Below, piece by piece: positions 12,101-24,599 of a DNA stretch of 64,000 nucleotides. The DNA is from Polytrichum commune. Taxonomy: Eukaryota; Streptophyta; Polytrichopsida; Polytrichales; Polytrichaceae. Position numbers and translations under genes: made by a program. Numbering within the stretch: position 1 is the first letter of the stretch; each line of letters opens with the position of its first letter. The DNA lies in assembly GCA_950295325.1 (NCBI GenBank), contig OX485808.1, positions 32,570,527-32,634,526 of the forward strand, in the 5' to 3' direction. The notes beneath the pieces were generated by a model. The model did not search any database, was not told the DNA's origin, and saw nothing but the letters and a program-made list of their open reading frames with translations.

Positions 12101-13041
12101 CAACATCCCTTTTGTCTAATTAATGAATTGTAATGTGAGTAACATACACCAATTAAGCCTTCCTCAGATGTTTGTACCTTGGGTTTTGGTTATTTAAAGT
12201 CATATCAAAAACTAAATATAACATGTAAGAGTGTAATTTGAATTTGGTGGTTTGTTTTAATGTTAAAACCCATGATTTATGGAAGGGAAAAGTGTAATTA
12301 GAAAAGTTACCATGGTGCCATAAAACACCATATGTCACTAAATACAATATTAAGTGTAGTAAATGGATGTGGAGAAAGCATCGATTTACAATCTTAGGAA
12401 ACCTCTAATCCACATACCCACTAAGCTAAAACTACATAGGTTTTGTGTGTGTTTTCATGTGCAACTTTGTAGGTGGGAGTGTTTACCAATGTGGCGGTTT
12501 TCATTTGTATAATCCACGTCCCTCCTTAGTCGTGTGTGAAGTTCAACATGCATAGATGGATGAATGTTTGATTTTGTAGTCATATGTTACTTGTTATAAG
12601 AATGGCAGGCCAAGCAATTTCTCAAGTAATTTATTTGAAATTAATATACCTAATTGTTAAGAATTAATCTAATGTTTTCTATTTATGCAAATTTTCCATA
12701 GTGTTGTTATACAACAAGTGTGCTATATGAATCCAATTTTTGGTATGCTACTTTAGAAAATGCAACAATTGAGTATGGTTGCTCAATGATGACAAGTTGT
12801 TGTTCAACAACAATAATAATAATATACAACATCATGCAATCCAATGTGAATTTGAGTCTGTTGGTCCTACCATGCTCAGGGATCCCTTTGGTGTAGGGTG
12901 GGGTTTATTGCCTACCTTACGGTGGGTGGGCTCTTGGTTTTTACGTCAAGTAGAGAGAGGATTTTATAGCCAACAATCGAACCGCCAACCCCTCTGTTCG
13001 GATTTGGCTACCTCTCCACTGTCATCTGGTAGTTCAGGGTC
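9125..13041. other. Intergenic AT-rich stretch with one dispersed-repeat segment
   Basis: No gene was recognised. The segment about 11,030-11,340 (plus) is related to the complement of about 21,414-21,700. Both encode the peptide pattern THTQRQMNNAW / TRTQRHTSSAW followed by a hydrophobic stretch ending in PWFVPCIWD / PWFIQIIWD. This suggests two decayed copies of one element of unknown type. Several other short open frames (9.6-10.3 kb, 11.9 kb) have no motifs and no splice support. Confidence 0.4.
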
Positions 13042-13046
13042 ATCTA

Positions 13047-14028
13047 TGTCGCGCACCTCTCGATGAGGAGTGCCCGAAACATCATGGGCACAAGGGGGAC
13101 CCCGGAGTGACACCCAGGACTTGTGGCGCCATTGGTGAGAGGGCCCAAGTGATTCTAGTGTGGGTGAGGGCCCTAGGTGTTGGGAACGCCTCCCACCCAC
13201 AAATACTAGGAGATACGAGGGTAAGGCCATAAGTTATGCGTAGCTTATGCCGTGAGGATTCTATAATGCTCAAGAACACCTCAATCGGAGGTGTGAGCTA
13301 GGAGATATGGCAATTTGAGTGGGCCGCTGTCCCGGGACAGCGCCCTGGTACAGCAGTGGCCTGGGAGTGGCTCCTGGGACTGCCAGGGTTTGAACAGGCA
13401 TAACTTCCTCAATACTTGCCCGAATGGGGTAAGCAAGGAGTCCATCGGCATCTACATAGAATTTAGATGACGATGGAGTGGTTGTATGTGAGCACCAAAG
13501 ATCATAAAAAGAAGTTATGCTATTCTGAAGCTGTTGGGGGCTTCTGGCCCCAATGGCTAAGGGAAAATGTCTATTTGGCCCCAACCCTTGGTAGAGAGAC
13601 AAAAGGTATCTTGACGGTGGGGTAAGGGCCTTGCCAAAAGTCCTAGAGGCTTATATGGGTGAGGCAACATGGCCGGCCAAACCAACTTGAGGCCGAACGG
13701 CACGGCCTCCACGGGCATTGGTTCATTGTGGGGGCATAGTTGCCTAGTATGGTTTGGATTATTATAGTGTTGCTTTGGCAACGCGATGATCAACTTAAGA
13801 TTGGACTTCCATGGGTGGAAGTCCAAATCTTACCATTGGTTACCGATTAAGGGGTGAGTATCGAATGCAAGAGTAGGAGGGTTGGTCCCCCTTACATGAA
13901 CTAAGAGGTCCGCAGTATGAGGAGCTAACCATTTGCATGGCAGAATGGAAAGGGTTAGTGCTCGTGACCCTTGCTAGAATTGAAAAAATGACCAAGTTAG
14001 TTAAGGGGAGCTAGCGAGGGTTGCGACA
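13047..14028 (-). mobile_element. Solo LTR, copy 1 (982 bp)
   Basis: On the minus strand the element starts TGTCGCAACCC at 14,028 and ends GCGACA at 13,047, so the ends form the inverted repeat TGTCGC...GCGACA with TG/CA borders, as in LTRs. The flanks are ATCTA (13,042-13,046) and ATCTT (14,029-14,033), a 5-bp target duplication with one change. The related copy at 19,731-20,672 shares the same borders. Internal landmarks include a TATA box in CACCCATATAAGCCTCTAGG (around 13,645-13,664) and a perfect 18-bp palindrome at 13,325-13,342. No primer-binding site, polypurine tract or coding region adjoins it, so it is a solo LTR. Open frames inside it are not genes. Confidence 0.85.
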
Positions 14029-14204
14029 ATCTTGGGCCTTGTTTGGTAAAGTGATACACCATTAGCAAAGCAATGATGTCATTCATGGGTTGGGAAGACG
14101 AGGTTCGGCCTTCAAGGGAGCATGTTATTTGAGGTTGGCCCAACAATTTGCAGCTAGGGTATGTAGATTCTATTTGTTTGTTTGTTTTTTTGTTTTTTTT
14201 TCAT

Positions 14205-14560
14205 GTTCTCCAACTTCTACCAATCACGTTAACATAACAAAACTCATGTCGCATTAGCAAGTCTACGATGAAACATCTACAAAAATTGGACTTCCCTAAT
14301 TTAGTCATGGTTATTGGAAGTGCATGTTTGTTTATTTCTTGACTAGATGGGTAGGTCCTCCCAATGACCTTCACAATTGAGTTTAGAGTAGTTATTAATA
14401 TTTGAAGACCTAGTCCAATCTCTTTTACACATGTGTCTTTATGATGTTTGCTCTCTAGTCCACACCGAACCGCATACCAATTAAATATACAGGCCTGATT
14501 AAGAAAACAAGCCACTTAAGACCCACCTACCTTAACAACCAAGAATACAAAGTGTGGCAA
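14205..14560. repeat. Degenerate dispersed repeat (family D), copy 1
   Basis: Contains the recurring string of short landmarks TAGTCCAATCTC ... ACACATGTGTCTTT ... TCCACACCGAACCGCATACC that reappears, diverged, at about 14,690-15,000, 26,680-26,970, 57,400-57,550 and 61,875-62,165. No terminal repeats or coding capacity are evident, and boundaries are approximate. Confidence 0.45.
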
Positions 14561-14689
14561 GAATATATTATGTTCATTTGTTCCCCCTCCCCCACCCCCT
14601 TTAGTGTGTTTGACACTTTAGGGGTGAAAAATATGTGTTGCTCACGGATGGTGTTACTTCTAGGCACACATATCTAAGGATATGAAACA

Positions 14690-16215
14690 TTGAATTAGTG
14701 CAAGACGATTAGCAAATCCATATAATCCCCATGGCCACTTTCCTCTTCATTTTTCAGAGTTTGTATGAACATTTTATTCATTCTCAAAATGAAGATTTTT
14801 CTTCTTCTTATTAAACGATGACACAATTTCCCCAATTACATTAACTATTGAGCTTGGGAGGTTAAGATTTTTGCACGTGTAGTCCAATCTCTTTCAAACA
14901 TATACGTTTTGGTTGTCCAGTCTTAGATCCACACTGAAACCATACACCGCTCAAATGTAGACATCCATTTTAAGATGAGCAACCAAAGTAGGTCCACATA
15001 CCTTAGGCAAGTGCATGGTCCCGACTCGTATCGAAAGTGAAGTACCTATCAAACTTTGGTACTTGGCGTAGAGCACGAGATGTTAGGGTTTTGTGTGAAT
15101 ATTGTTATCACAAACCCTACCCGACTCGTATCGAAAGTGAAGTACCCATCAAGCTTTGGTACTTGGCGAAGAGCACAAGATGTTAGGGTTTTGTGTGTTC
15201 CGAGCCTTGATTGGGTCAATAGCATCCAAACACCGTATATGAGCACAAAGGTAATGTTACCGAAGTGGGAAAATTATTGCATGGGATATAGGGTCAAAGG
15301 GTATAAAGCCATGATAGCCTCAAATGATTGTACCATGTTCACAATAAACTCCTCTTTTTATGTCTGCCCGACCGACCAACCGTCGACACAACACACGGTA
15401 ACTCCGGTCCACCACCGCATGTCGGCCCACACATACCGGTGGTGGACCAAATATTACTTATTACTATATATATATGGGATCGGTAATAAGCATAGAATGA
15501 TGTCAAAGAACCAATGTTGTAAACATCGAGGGATCATTTTGACCCGGGCCGCCCCCAAATCTATTAGGTTCTTCAATTCATTTACCCATTTCGACGTCGA
15601 AGAGTTACTCGAGGATGGACTTTTTCAAACCACATACAAATTAACGTGAGTGTAAAAAAGGGTTATTTTTGAGTCATCAGTGTATGATGTATATTTTTGA
15701 TGTCATCAGTATATAATGTGTACACTTAAAAAGGTTATTAAGAATTTTGAAGGAAATGTATACATACAAGAGGGTGTTCTAAGTTTTGGAGAAAAATTGA
15801 CAATAAGTGTGCTAGTTTCATCCAATTCACATTTTTATCCATTGGTGTCACATGGAAATAACTCTCAATGACAAACTTGCCCCCCCCCCCCCCACCCTCA
15901 ATCCATTATTGTCAAGGTTTGCATGCAAGGTTGGGTTTTTAGAAACTAGAGGCTCTTGGAGCGCTCATGAGCTCCCTTGAGTTTTGCTCTCATGCTTAGA
16001 CAACTTTCTCATTTTATAAGTAATAAAGGCATGTTTAGTTCATGGTAGTTTATTTTGTACATGTTGTGGAGGCAATTATCACATTGAAATGAAAAGCTTA
16101 GGATATATACAAGAGTCCATTTCTAGCACGTTGTTAGTACATATGCATTTGTTTTTCTCTATAAACCTCTCGTATATAGGGGGTTTAATTTCATAGTGAC
16201 CCACACACATCATTT
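14690..16215 (+). repeat. Long dispersed repeat, collinear with 26.68-28.0 kb
   Basis: Three blocks here occur in the same order and orientation at 26.68-28.0 kb. The block at 14,690-15,000 (ATTAGTGCAAGACGATTAGC) matches about 26,685. The block at 15,590-15,770 (AACGTGAGTGTA then TGTGTACACTTAAAAAGGTT) matches 27,170-27,330. The block at 16,100-16,210 (ACAAGAGTCCATTTCTAGCA) matches 27,895-28,000. The material between the blocks has diverged. This looks like an old dispersed element of about 1.3-1.5 kb, class unknown. It includes a run of 14 C at 15,880-15,893. The long open frame across 15,056-15,649 is not conserved in the other copy and is judged non-coding. Confidence 0.5.
15021..15199. repeat. 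Tandem duplication, 100-bp period
   Basis: CCGACTCGTATCGAAAGTGA starts at 15,021 and again at 15,121. The following ~79 bp (AAGTACC...TTTGGTACTTGGCG...TTAGGGTTTTGTGTG) is repeated with a few changes. Both copies lie inside the larger dispersed repeat. Confidence 0.85.
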
Positions 16216-16961
16216 AGGCGTTGATGAAGAGTCCACCCCTAGGAAGGGTTAAGTGTGGATGGGACTTTGTTTCTTAAAGCTATCGTCAAGGGGTACAATA
16301 CAAATATGATCCTATAGGGTTTTTGTTGATTTATACTATAGTAGCCTCAATAGTCTATTTTGAGGTCTCTAATCTCAATTTCGGTGATAAGTTGCCTTGA
16401 GAAGATAATCTCTAGGCTCTACATAAGAATCAACATTTTTGCCCTCCCTGATGATAAGTGTTGTGAACATGTACCCTATGGACAGTTGGTTTGACGAAAT
16501 TCTTGTATACGAGCGTACCTCCCTTTCATCCACCATAAAAGCCCTATAATAGTGTACAACTTGGAGGTTACTTCTAGAACTTAGACAAGAGGACAATTAG
16601 ATTGCTCATTCTCCAAGTGAATCTGATTAGTCAAAGATCTTGCTTGGGGGATAAAACATGACAATTTCTTCAGATTTTATAATCTAAAAATCCAAAGGGG
16701 TTATTTATACTCATTATTTTCCTCAAAATAGTTGATCTCCCATGTTTCACGGTCCTACAGACTAATGTCATTTTGACCTCAAAATGTGTAAAGGAAAATT
16801 CCACAATGAATATTGAGTGAAATGCACTTAAAACAACTCTTTTACGAGATTGGAAAGTTAGGGTTTCATTTATTCACATCTATGAATGGCCAGTTTGCAA
16901 AGGCCGGTGTTGTCAACCCAAAACACCAAAAGATGTAAATTATTCTTCTACATTGGAAATA

Positions 16962-17374
16962 GGGCCGGTTGACATGGGTTCTAAGTCCTTAGCCCCAAGT
17001 CACGTGAGGTCCATCCATGCAATTTCAACTGCTAAGAGCATGGAAGTTGGGACTTACCACTTCACACGGGGTTCCAAGTCCTAAGTCCCAACTGTACCAT
17101 GGATGCCCACATGGCAACACTTTTCATAGGTGAGGATTGGGACTTGTATTGTGAGTTGGGTCGAGCAAAAAGTTAGACTCAACTCTCAACCCAAGTCCTG
17201 CAAATATTTTTGCATAAAACAATCAAGATCCGACTTTAATGATATTTAACCATATTTTAGTGATTACTTGAGGCTCACGAGTCGGGACTTTGCCTCCATG
17301 TTGAGACTTACTAACTTGAGGGTCACGAGTTGAGACTTGGGACTTGGGACTTGGGACCCCATGTGAACCGGCCC
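16962..17374. mobile_element. Tourist-like MITE (family 3, GGGCCGGTTGACATG), 413 bp
   Basis: Left end GGGCCGGTTGACATGGGTTC; the right end complemented reads GGGCCGGTTCACATGGGGTC. Flanks are ATA and TAA, an imperfect match to the TTA/TAA duplication of the other GGGCC elements. The interior is rich in variants of CCAAGTCC and GACTTGGGA and is non-coding. A second copy lies at 31,427-31,797. Confidence 0.75.
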
Positions 17375-19730
17375 TAAATTAGATGCTTGTATCAAGTCTT
17401 TGTTTTTTTTTGGGAGGAATACAATCATAGTCACCCTTTTTCCATACTTTCCCAAAAATACCAACGTGGAAACCAAACTCCTAGATGCGAGGCACAGGTC
17501 AAGGCCATACTTGTCTTACTTTGGCCCACTGGTCTCCGGTTTGAAACCGGCATTTTTGAATGTGTTTGGCCTCCACAGGAGTTGTCATGTCCATCACTCA
17601 CTTGTTATCCCAACTTCCATTAATGTGTTCAGCATGATGGGGGACTCAAAATGAAGAGGTTTAATTTCTATGTGTCTCTTTAATTTTTTTGGTACAAATT
17701 GAAAACAATAATCCACGAAAGTAACAAAGTACAACCACCAAAGGGGAAAACCCCACCAAGGGACCTCCAGGGATCAAGAAATAATGCCCATCCCATGCCA
17801 AACCTTCCCAAGTAGCTACCATGTTGCTCCTAGTTCCAATGAGCCCTTTAACACACCAAACCAAATCAAAATTTGTTAAGAATATCATTAAGTTTCTATG
17901 CATCGCAAATTTCAAAGAATTGTGTTATGTTTGGAAAGCTTGTCCAGGAATTCACCTTCACATGGTGAACAAATGGTACAATCCTCCCGTAGGAACAAAG
18001 TGCTGCTATTTTATGTGTTGGAAAGTTGACTTCGTTGATGTTGGCAAAGCTTTGGATGGGATCTCATTTATTTTGTTGGCCAAGCACTTACATGTGGAGT
18101 AAGGGTGTCAACATAAGAGAAAATATATTTCTTTTGTTGTCGAACATGCAAGTTGCAATGTGGCCATCATCCCATTTATCTATTTTGAATATTGCATGGT
18201 CGATTGAATTGACTTGACCATGTCTTGATTTTTTGTAATTAAGTGAAAAATCTATGAAAAATCAATCTCAAGACACAAAGATTGTCAAATCCCCCTCCTT
18301 GGATTCAACTTCTTCCTATAATTATATCAACCACCGAAAAAAGAAAGAACAAAATTAATGCCCTAACTTCTTTTTATCAACACATATTCATGTGGATGAG
18401 CATTAAAATTTTGTCATCAAGTGGTCTTTGTTGACTTAGATGGCACATGGAAGTATGGCCCTCGGTGCTAGCAAGGTAAAGTGGACCAACAAAGTGTTTC
18501 GATACACTAAACCCATAGTTTTCTTTTTCTTTATTTTTTGGTTTTTGTATGTGTCAAATGCCTAGAAGTAGTAACAAAATGTTGCTTCATGGTGTTGATT
18601 AATGTTTTTAATGATGCCCTCTATTTTTGTGTTTGGTGCTCAATCTAAAATATCGAAATGGATTTTCAAATATTATAATTACAAGCAATGCTAAAAAACA
18701 AATGACTTGATTTGGTTTTATACATATGTTTGATGACCATAAATATTTTGAACCTTCATATTTTTTAATATTTCTTGAAGTCAATATAACTTGACGGCAT
18801 CATAAAAAAAATGGTACAAAATCATCAATTTAATGGGATGTTATCATATTTTGGACATAATTTAATCAAGATTTGTTCAATATCACCTACTTGCACACCA
18901 CTTGCACCGTCTTTTAATATATGCATACTTCTTTTGAAATTATGTATGTCACTAGAAATTGCTTGGCTTTGTGGATCAACATGTTTTGAAAAAATGTTAT
19001 TATTCTTATTATTTTCACAAAAACTAAAGTTATTTTATAGTTTTGTATCACTTTCACTTAAACCTTGACATAGATCAAAAACTGCAATTTGCTTTACTAT
19101 GAAAGATGATAAAGTATTTTTAAATCACCACATGCATGTCTCAAAATGCAACCAGACAACTTTCACCATTGAGTGGGTGTTACTAGAGAACCTATAATGA
19201 TTGATATCTCTACAATGCTATATTTAAAACTTTCAAGTGATGATTCATTTAATTATCCATAGGACTTGAATTTCATCCTCCTAAATCTCACAATTATAAA
19301 CCCACAAGATATATAAATAAATATTTATTTATTGTAAGTATAGAATCATACATTGAAACCCTATATTTGGTAGGCATTTGTTCAAGGAAGTGATTTGATG
19401 TGATTGAATCAATGTGAAACTAATGTTGATATTTAGATACGGATGTTTGGAATGTTCATGGGAGTGGATGTGGGTGTTGAAGAGCCACTAGAATAATTGA
19501 TTGGTGATATACCCTCCCCCCCAACCGTTAACCCTTAACTTCCCAAGCCTATGAGAGGATTGTTTCAAGCGTGTTGATTGATTCCTTGTTTAGTCTTGAT
19601 CTTTGTACACGGGAGTTGTTAGGTGGTGTGCCGATAATGTATTTGATTGGTATGGAATTTCATTCACGAGCCTCGTCATTTGAAGGTTGCACAATTTGAG
19701 TTTCACGAGACATGCTTGAGTTGGAATATG
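17375..19730. other. Intergenic stretch, no gene recognised
   Basis: Open frames near 17.4-18.2 kb and 18.8 kb are short, overlap on both strands and carry no recognised domain. The minus-strand frame at about 17,661-17,915 is the most protein-like but no family could be assigned. AT-rich sequence follows to 19,730. Confidence 0.35.
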
Positions 19731-20672
19731 TGTCGCAACCCTTGCTAGCGCCCCTTAACTTATCTTGACTGCTTCCCAACTCTAGCAAGTGTTATGAGCG
19801 ATAACATGCACATCCCACACACGTGCATGATTAGCTCCCTATACTGCAGACCTCCAAGCTCATGGCTTGGTCACCAAACCCTCCTACACATGCATTCGGG
19901 ACAGTCTCCTTAGTAGGTAGCCAATGATTAGATGTGGACTTCCATTCATGGAAGTCCACTTTTGAGTTGATCATCGTGTTGCCAAAGCAACACTACAACA
20001 ACCCGAAACATAGTTGCCAAATATGCTCCGGGTGGGGTTGGTCGGCAACGCCGCCTCACCCATATAAGCCTCTAGGACTTTGGGCAGGGCCTCTACCTCC
20101 ACCGTCAAGAAACCTTTTGTCTCTCTCCTAAGAGTACGGGCTTCGTAGACATTTTCCTTTAGCCGCTAGGGCCATAAGCCCCCACCAGCTTCAAACCTTC
20201 ATAACCTTGTTGGATGAACTTTTTTTCTATCAAGCAACCACTTCATCGACATCTACTCATTGCACAGATGCCAATAGACTCCTCACTTGCCCCATTCAAG
20301 CAAGTATTGAGGAAGTTATGGATGTTCTAACCTAGGCAGTCCCGGGCGCCACTTCCAGGTCAATGTTGTCCCAGGGTGCTGACCCTAGGTAGCGCCCCAC
20401 TCAAATTGCCATATCTCCTAGGTCACACCTTCAATTGGGGTGTTCTTGAGCATTCTAGAATCTGGACACCATAAGCTACTCTATGCTTATGGCCTTACCC
20501 TCATGACTCCTAGTCTCTGTGGGTGGGAGACGTTCTCAATGCCTGGGGCCCCCACCCACACTTGGATCACTTGGGGCCTCTCACCTATGATGCCACAAGT
20601 CCTTGGCATCACTCCCAGGTCCCCCTTGTGCCCATGGTGTTGCGGGCACTCCTCATGGAGAAGTGCGCAACA
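19731..20672 (+). mobile_element. Solo LTR, copy 2 (942 bp), opposite orientation to copy 1
   Basis: Starts TGTCGCAACCC and ends GCAACA at 20,672. The flanking pentamers ATATG (19,726-19,730) and CTATG (20,673-20,677) differ by one base, as expected of a 5-bp target duplication. It matches copy 1 (13,047-14,028, minus) along its length with small indels, including GTTGCCAAAGCAACACTA, the TATA box CATATAAGCCTCTAGGAC (near 20,061) and the end segment GGCACTCCTCATGGAGA. No internal retrotransposon region adjoins it. Confidence 0.85.
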
Positions 20673-23600
20673 CTATGAGTCTATCTCTTAAGGATTTTAG
20701 TCTTTCTTACACAATGAGGGTGGACTAATAATGTGTGTGTGAAATAGTGAAGGTATTATTGGAAGAAGAAAAAAATGCTATATAATTAGTGTCACCATAA
20801 GATCTAGGGTTTTGAAAGCCCAAAGTGTCTCGTCGCTTGGCGCTCGTTTGGTTCTCTTGCTCGGTGGTTCTTTCAGAGGTTGTGAACTCATTTGAAGCTT
20901 ATGTGATCTAGCTTTTGGTTACGTGTGAGGTTCCTCTTGAGGCCACCCCTCTCGCCTTGAGTTCAACTCCATGATTAGAAGCTATGTATTTAGAAACCCT
21001 AAATTGTTCTTGACATCTTCAAGTTCATAATCTCCATACATTCCATGGTTGGGATGTTTTGGGCACCTACCCTATTCCAACCCTCCCTTGTCTTTTGATG
21101 TGATGCTCCTCACATTGCAAGGAGAGTGTCACAATCTTCAAATTAATCTTATTTTTTGTCAATTTTCTTGATGGTAGGTCCTTTTCCAAATTTGAGTTTG
21201 GAATACAAAATGTTAGACCAACCCACTAAGTTGAAATGGCTTTTTGTATTTGTTTAGTTGCATATTTCATACTTCAAATTTGTTGAAGGTGGAGAGCATT
21301 GGATTGCTCATAGTCAATAAGAATGTAATACAAGAAGGAATCGTGGAAGGTAGAGCATTGGATTACTCATAATCAATAAAAATGTAACGGAAAAGGCATA
21401 AGAAACAATAAGGCTAGAATAAGGCCACAACGTTGGTCCGAAAGAGATAGGAGTTATCCCATATTATTTGTATGAACCAAGGAAAAGACAAAAAACAATA
21501 AAAGACAAAACAACGAGAGCTTGAGATCATCTCATTCCAAGCACTGCTTGTATGCCTTTGTGTACGTGTTCTTGCTTGTACATTCTCATCTCTAGTCTTA
21601 TTGGCTTCCAATAGGTTATGGGCCCACACATGTAAGTGAAGTGATAAGATCAATGAAGTGATGAGACATTTTCCATAGTCTTGAAATTTGTTAAATTCTA
21701 TTCCTTCAAGATAAAACATGCAACATATATTAGTGCCATTGAGTTGATCAACAACTTAAAGAAGTTTTTGTCTTACATTCCATGGTGGCTTTTAAATAAA
21801 CACTCGGCCCTCCTCACTTAGAAAGTAATGTTTGTTTTATCTTATGTTTGTTGAACCTCAAACCAATGCTCATTTGTGATACTTTCAAATCGTATACGAG
21901 TTAACCTTTATGGGAGACTCGAGAAATATAAAGCCGACAATTTAACTCGTACATGCCTTCATGTCACAAACCAAGTATGTTAGAAGATTGAAGTGTTTGT
22001 GCGTGTTTCCCTTACATGTTTAGCCTTGCAATCCGATTGAGGGTAGAGAGAGTGACTGTGATATATGTGTTAGCTAAACCTATTCCAAGCTTCATGTGGT
22101 GCATGAGTTTTCTAAGCTTGTCTGGTGATGTATTGTTTTATATTGTTGCCCTTTGTATTGACAATAATGTGTTTACACACAATTTTTGTTATCACTCTAG
22201 AAACATCTTAGAGCACCCACTAATTTCTTTGAGATGCATGATCCAAATTATGACAATCTCAAGGTTCTTGAGAGCTTAGCGTCAATGATCTTGCATGATA
22301 CTTGTCAACATGTAACAACTGTTGTGGTTGAATATACTTCACTGAATATTATATTTAGTGTTATACGGAAGTTTATGTCACAAGAGTAACTTTCTCTAAT
22401 GACACTTCTTATGAATAACTTCACAAGTATTGATTGAATTTTAGACGAAGTCCATGGCAACTATTAAACAAAGTTTTGTGGGCCTACTTCCTTAGCTTTA
22501 TGGGCTTGAATCCCCTCCTAAATAGAATGACTAGAATAGGCATTGACAAGCCACCCTAAACCCACCTTGAACCGACCCGAGATAGAGTGGAGCCCATTAC
22601 ATACTCTATATGAAGGTAGTGGAGGCCGTTATACAGTGGTGCCATTAATGGCACATGAATCCTCACTTTGTGGGCATGGCATTCCTTTTCCATGGGTTCA
22701 AGGTTCAAGGTTCATGGGGCATGGTTCAAGGTTGTAGATTGTTGGTAATTGGTTGGGAGACATTTGTAGGTGTTGCTTTTGGGTGGGGTGTTGGTTTCAG
22801 CACCCTCTACCTTATTCGGAAAAAGTCTTGGAGGTCTTCTTTGAGATTAGGTGCCGACATGTTTCATCTTTATATATAACTAAAAATGTTGTCATTTTCT
22901 TTGGTGCATTCACGATTTTGGCCCATCTAGGCACTCTTTGCTCCTCTCACCACTTGCGTACTCTTGAAAATTAATAGAACTCAAGAACATAAATAAAAAA
23001 TGTATATCAAAACTCAAGTTTTGTAGACTCAAAATAAAGAAAAAATGTATATCCTCCCTAGTTTCTTTTGGGTCATTGACACAAGTGTTGGAAATGGCAA
23101 ATATGGAAGAATCCTTCAAAATTGAGGATTTGCTCTCCACATTTGATAATTTGCTACCAGCTTGGACTAATTGCATGTTGAACCCCTCATACCCGCAAAA
23201 GCCCCACAAGCTCTCTCCCAAAATGAAAAGCCACATGTGATGTCACATCATGTCTTCATCCAAGCCCCCCCCCCCCCAACATGCAGGGAGACTCTTCATA
23301 TCCTTAATCAAATATGTTTTAATTTGAAGGAGAATAATGCTCCGAATCTTTTCTTTGAAGTTTGTAAAAGGTCACTGAGACTTGAAGGATGAAGCAAATT
23401 TTCAAGTTCGTGGGTGTTACTTGTTGCAAGAGCATGCATCTTTAGTAGTGTGGGCAACACCCTGCACCCAAAAAAAAATCAAAATTTAACATTCAAACTC
23501 ATTGTGAGAGACATTCACCATCTTGTCAATGAACTTGGACCACCTCTTGAATAAACATGTAATACCGAATTCTAGGAATCAAAATTCTCGCATATGTGTA

Positions 23601-24590
23601 TTCATACATAGATGCAACTGTTTTGGATTCTAATGAACTACGTCATCCATTATGTCATCCACTTGAAAAAACAACAAGATGTTACTAGCTACTTCAAATT
23701 AAAAATTTAGTCTTTGTGACAATTGGATCTTCTCAAATTTAGTTGGAACTTGAAATGTAGAGATTTGTCCTCCAATCTCTCCATAGCAAAGTTGGTTCCC
23801 ACATACAAGTAATTGATCATATCAATTATGCTACACTAAAGATTAAATTTAGTTTCATATGGTGTCTTACGTTGTTGTGGCAACTTTTCCAATGACACTT
23901 CCAATGAACAAGTTTACAAGTCTTGTCATCCCAACTTATGTAAAGATCCTCCATTGATACATGCAATCAGGTTGCCTTCACAAATAAGTTGCTTATGAGA
24001 ATTCAACTAGGTCATAATCATTTTACAAAAATTTATAACTGTGTTTATTCATGTGTATTTTGGTGCCATGATAATAAATATTCAGACAAGTGTGGAATCT
24101 CAATATATTAGTGTAGGGAAACCTAATTGCACACATCATTGTAGGAGAAGTCCGTTGATCGGAAGGAGTTTTTTTTGGAGTTTGGAGTTTGAAAAAATGA
24201 AAAGCTCGAACATGTGCCGGTTGGTACCATAACATTATTAAATCATGTGGGTCAATTCCATGACCCTAGAATATGTCAATTATATTATGTGGGGCCCCTC
24301 AAAAAAATGACTATATGTTTACTATTCATACATTCATGTTGACACTTGGAAATTTGGGTGGGGTTATACACCCGGCACTATTCATCAATATATTATTCAC
24401 CAAACACCATTCAACTTGGTATTATTCACTAAAAATACCATTCATAGGAGCACACTTACTAGAAATACCGACATTGTTCACAATATTCTTACTATTCAAG
24501 ACAATATTGTAGGAGCCAATTTTTTCAAATGGATCACTACAACTCAATAACGTTGCTCACCTACCTTGATACCCCCAATATTCTCAAAGC
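20673..24590. other. Intergenic stretch with decayed repeat fragments
   Basis: No gene was recognised. A ~60-bp local duplication (GAGCATTGGATTGCTCATAGTCAATAA versus a near copy) lies at about 21,290-21,400. The minus-strand segment 21,414-21,700 is related to 11,030-11,340. A run of 13 C occurs at 23,265-23,277. Remaining open frames are short and unsupported. Confidence 0.4.
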
Positions 24591-24599
24591 ATAATTATA

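Noticed and set aside
13270-13826. Two minus-strand open frames of about 90-110 codons
   Set aside because: They lie wholly within the solo LTR and are not retained in the second LTR copy as one frame.
15056-15649. Longest open frame (197 codons, plus strand)
   Set aside because: It starts without an ATG at its stated beginning, spans a 100-bp tandem duplication, has no domain, and is not kept open in the collinear repeat copy at 27 kb.
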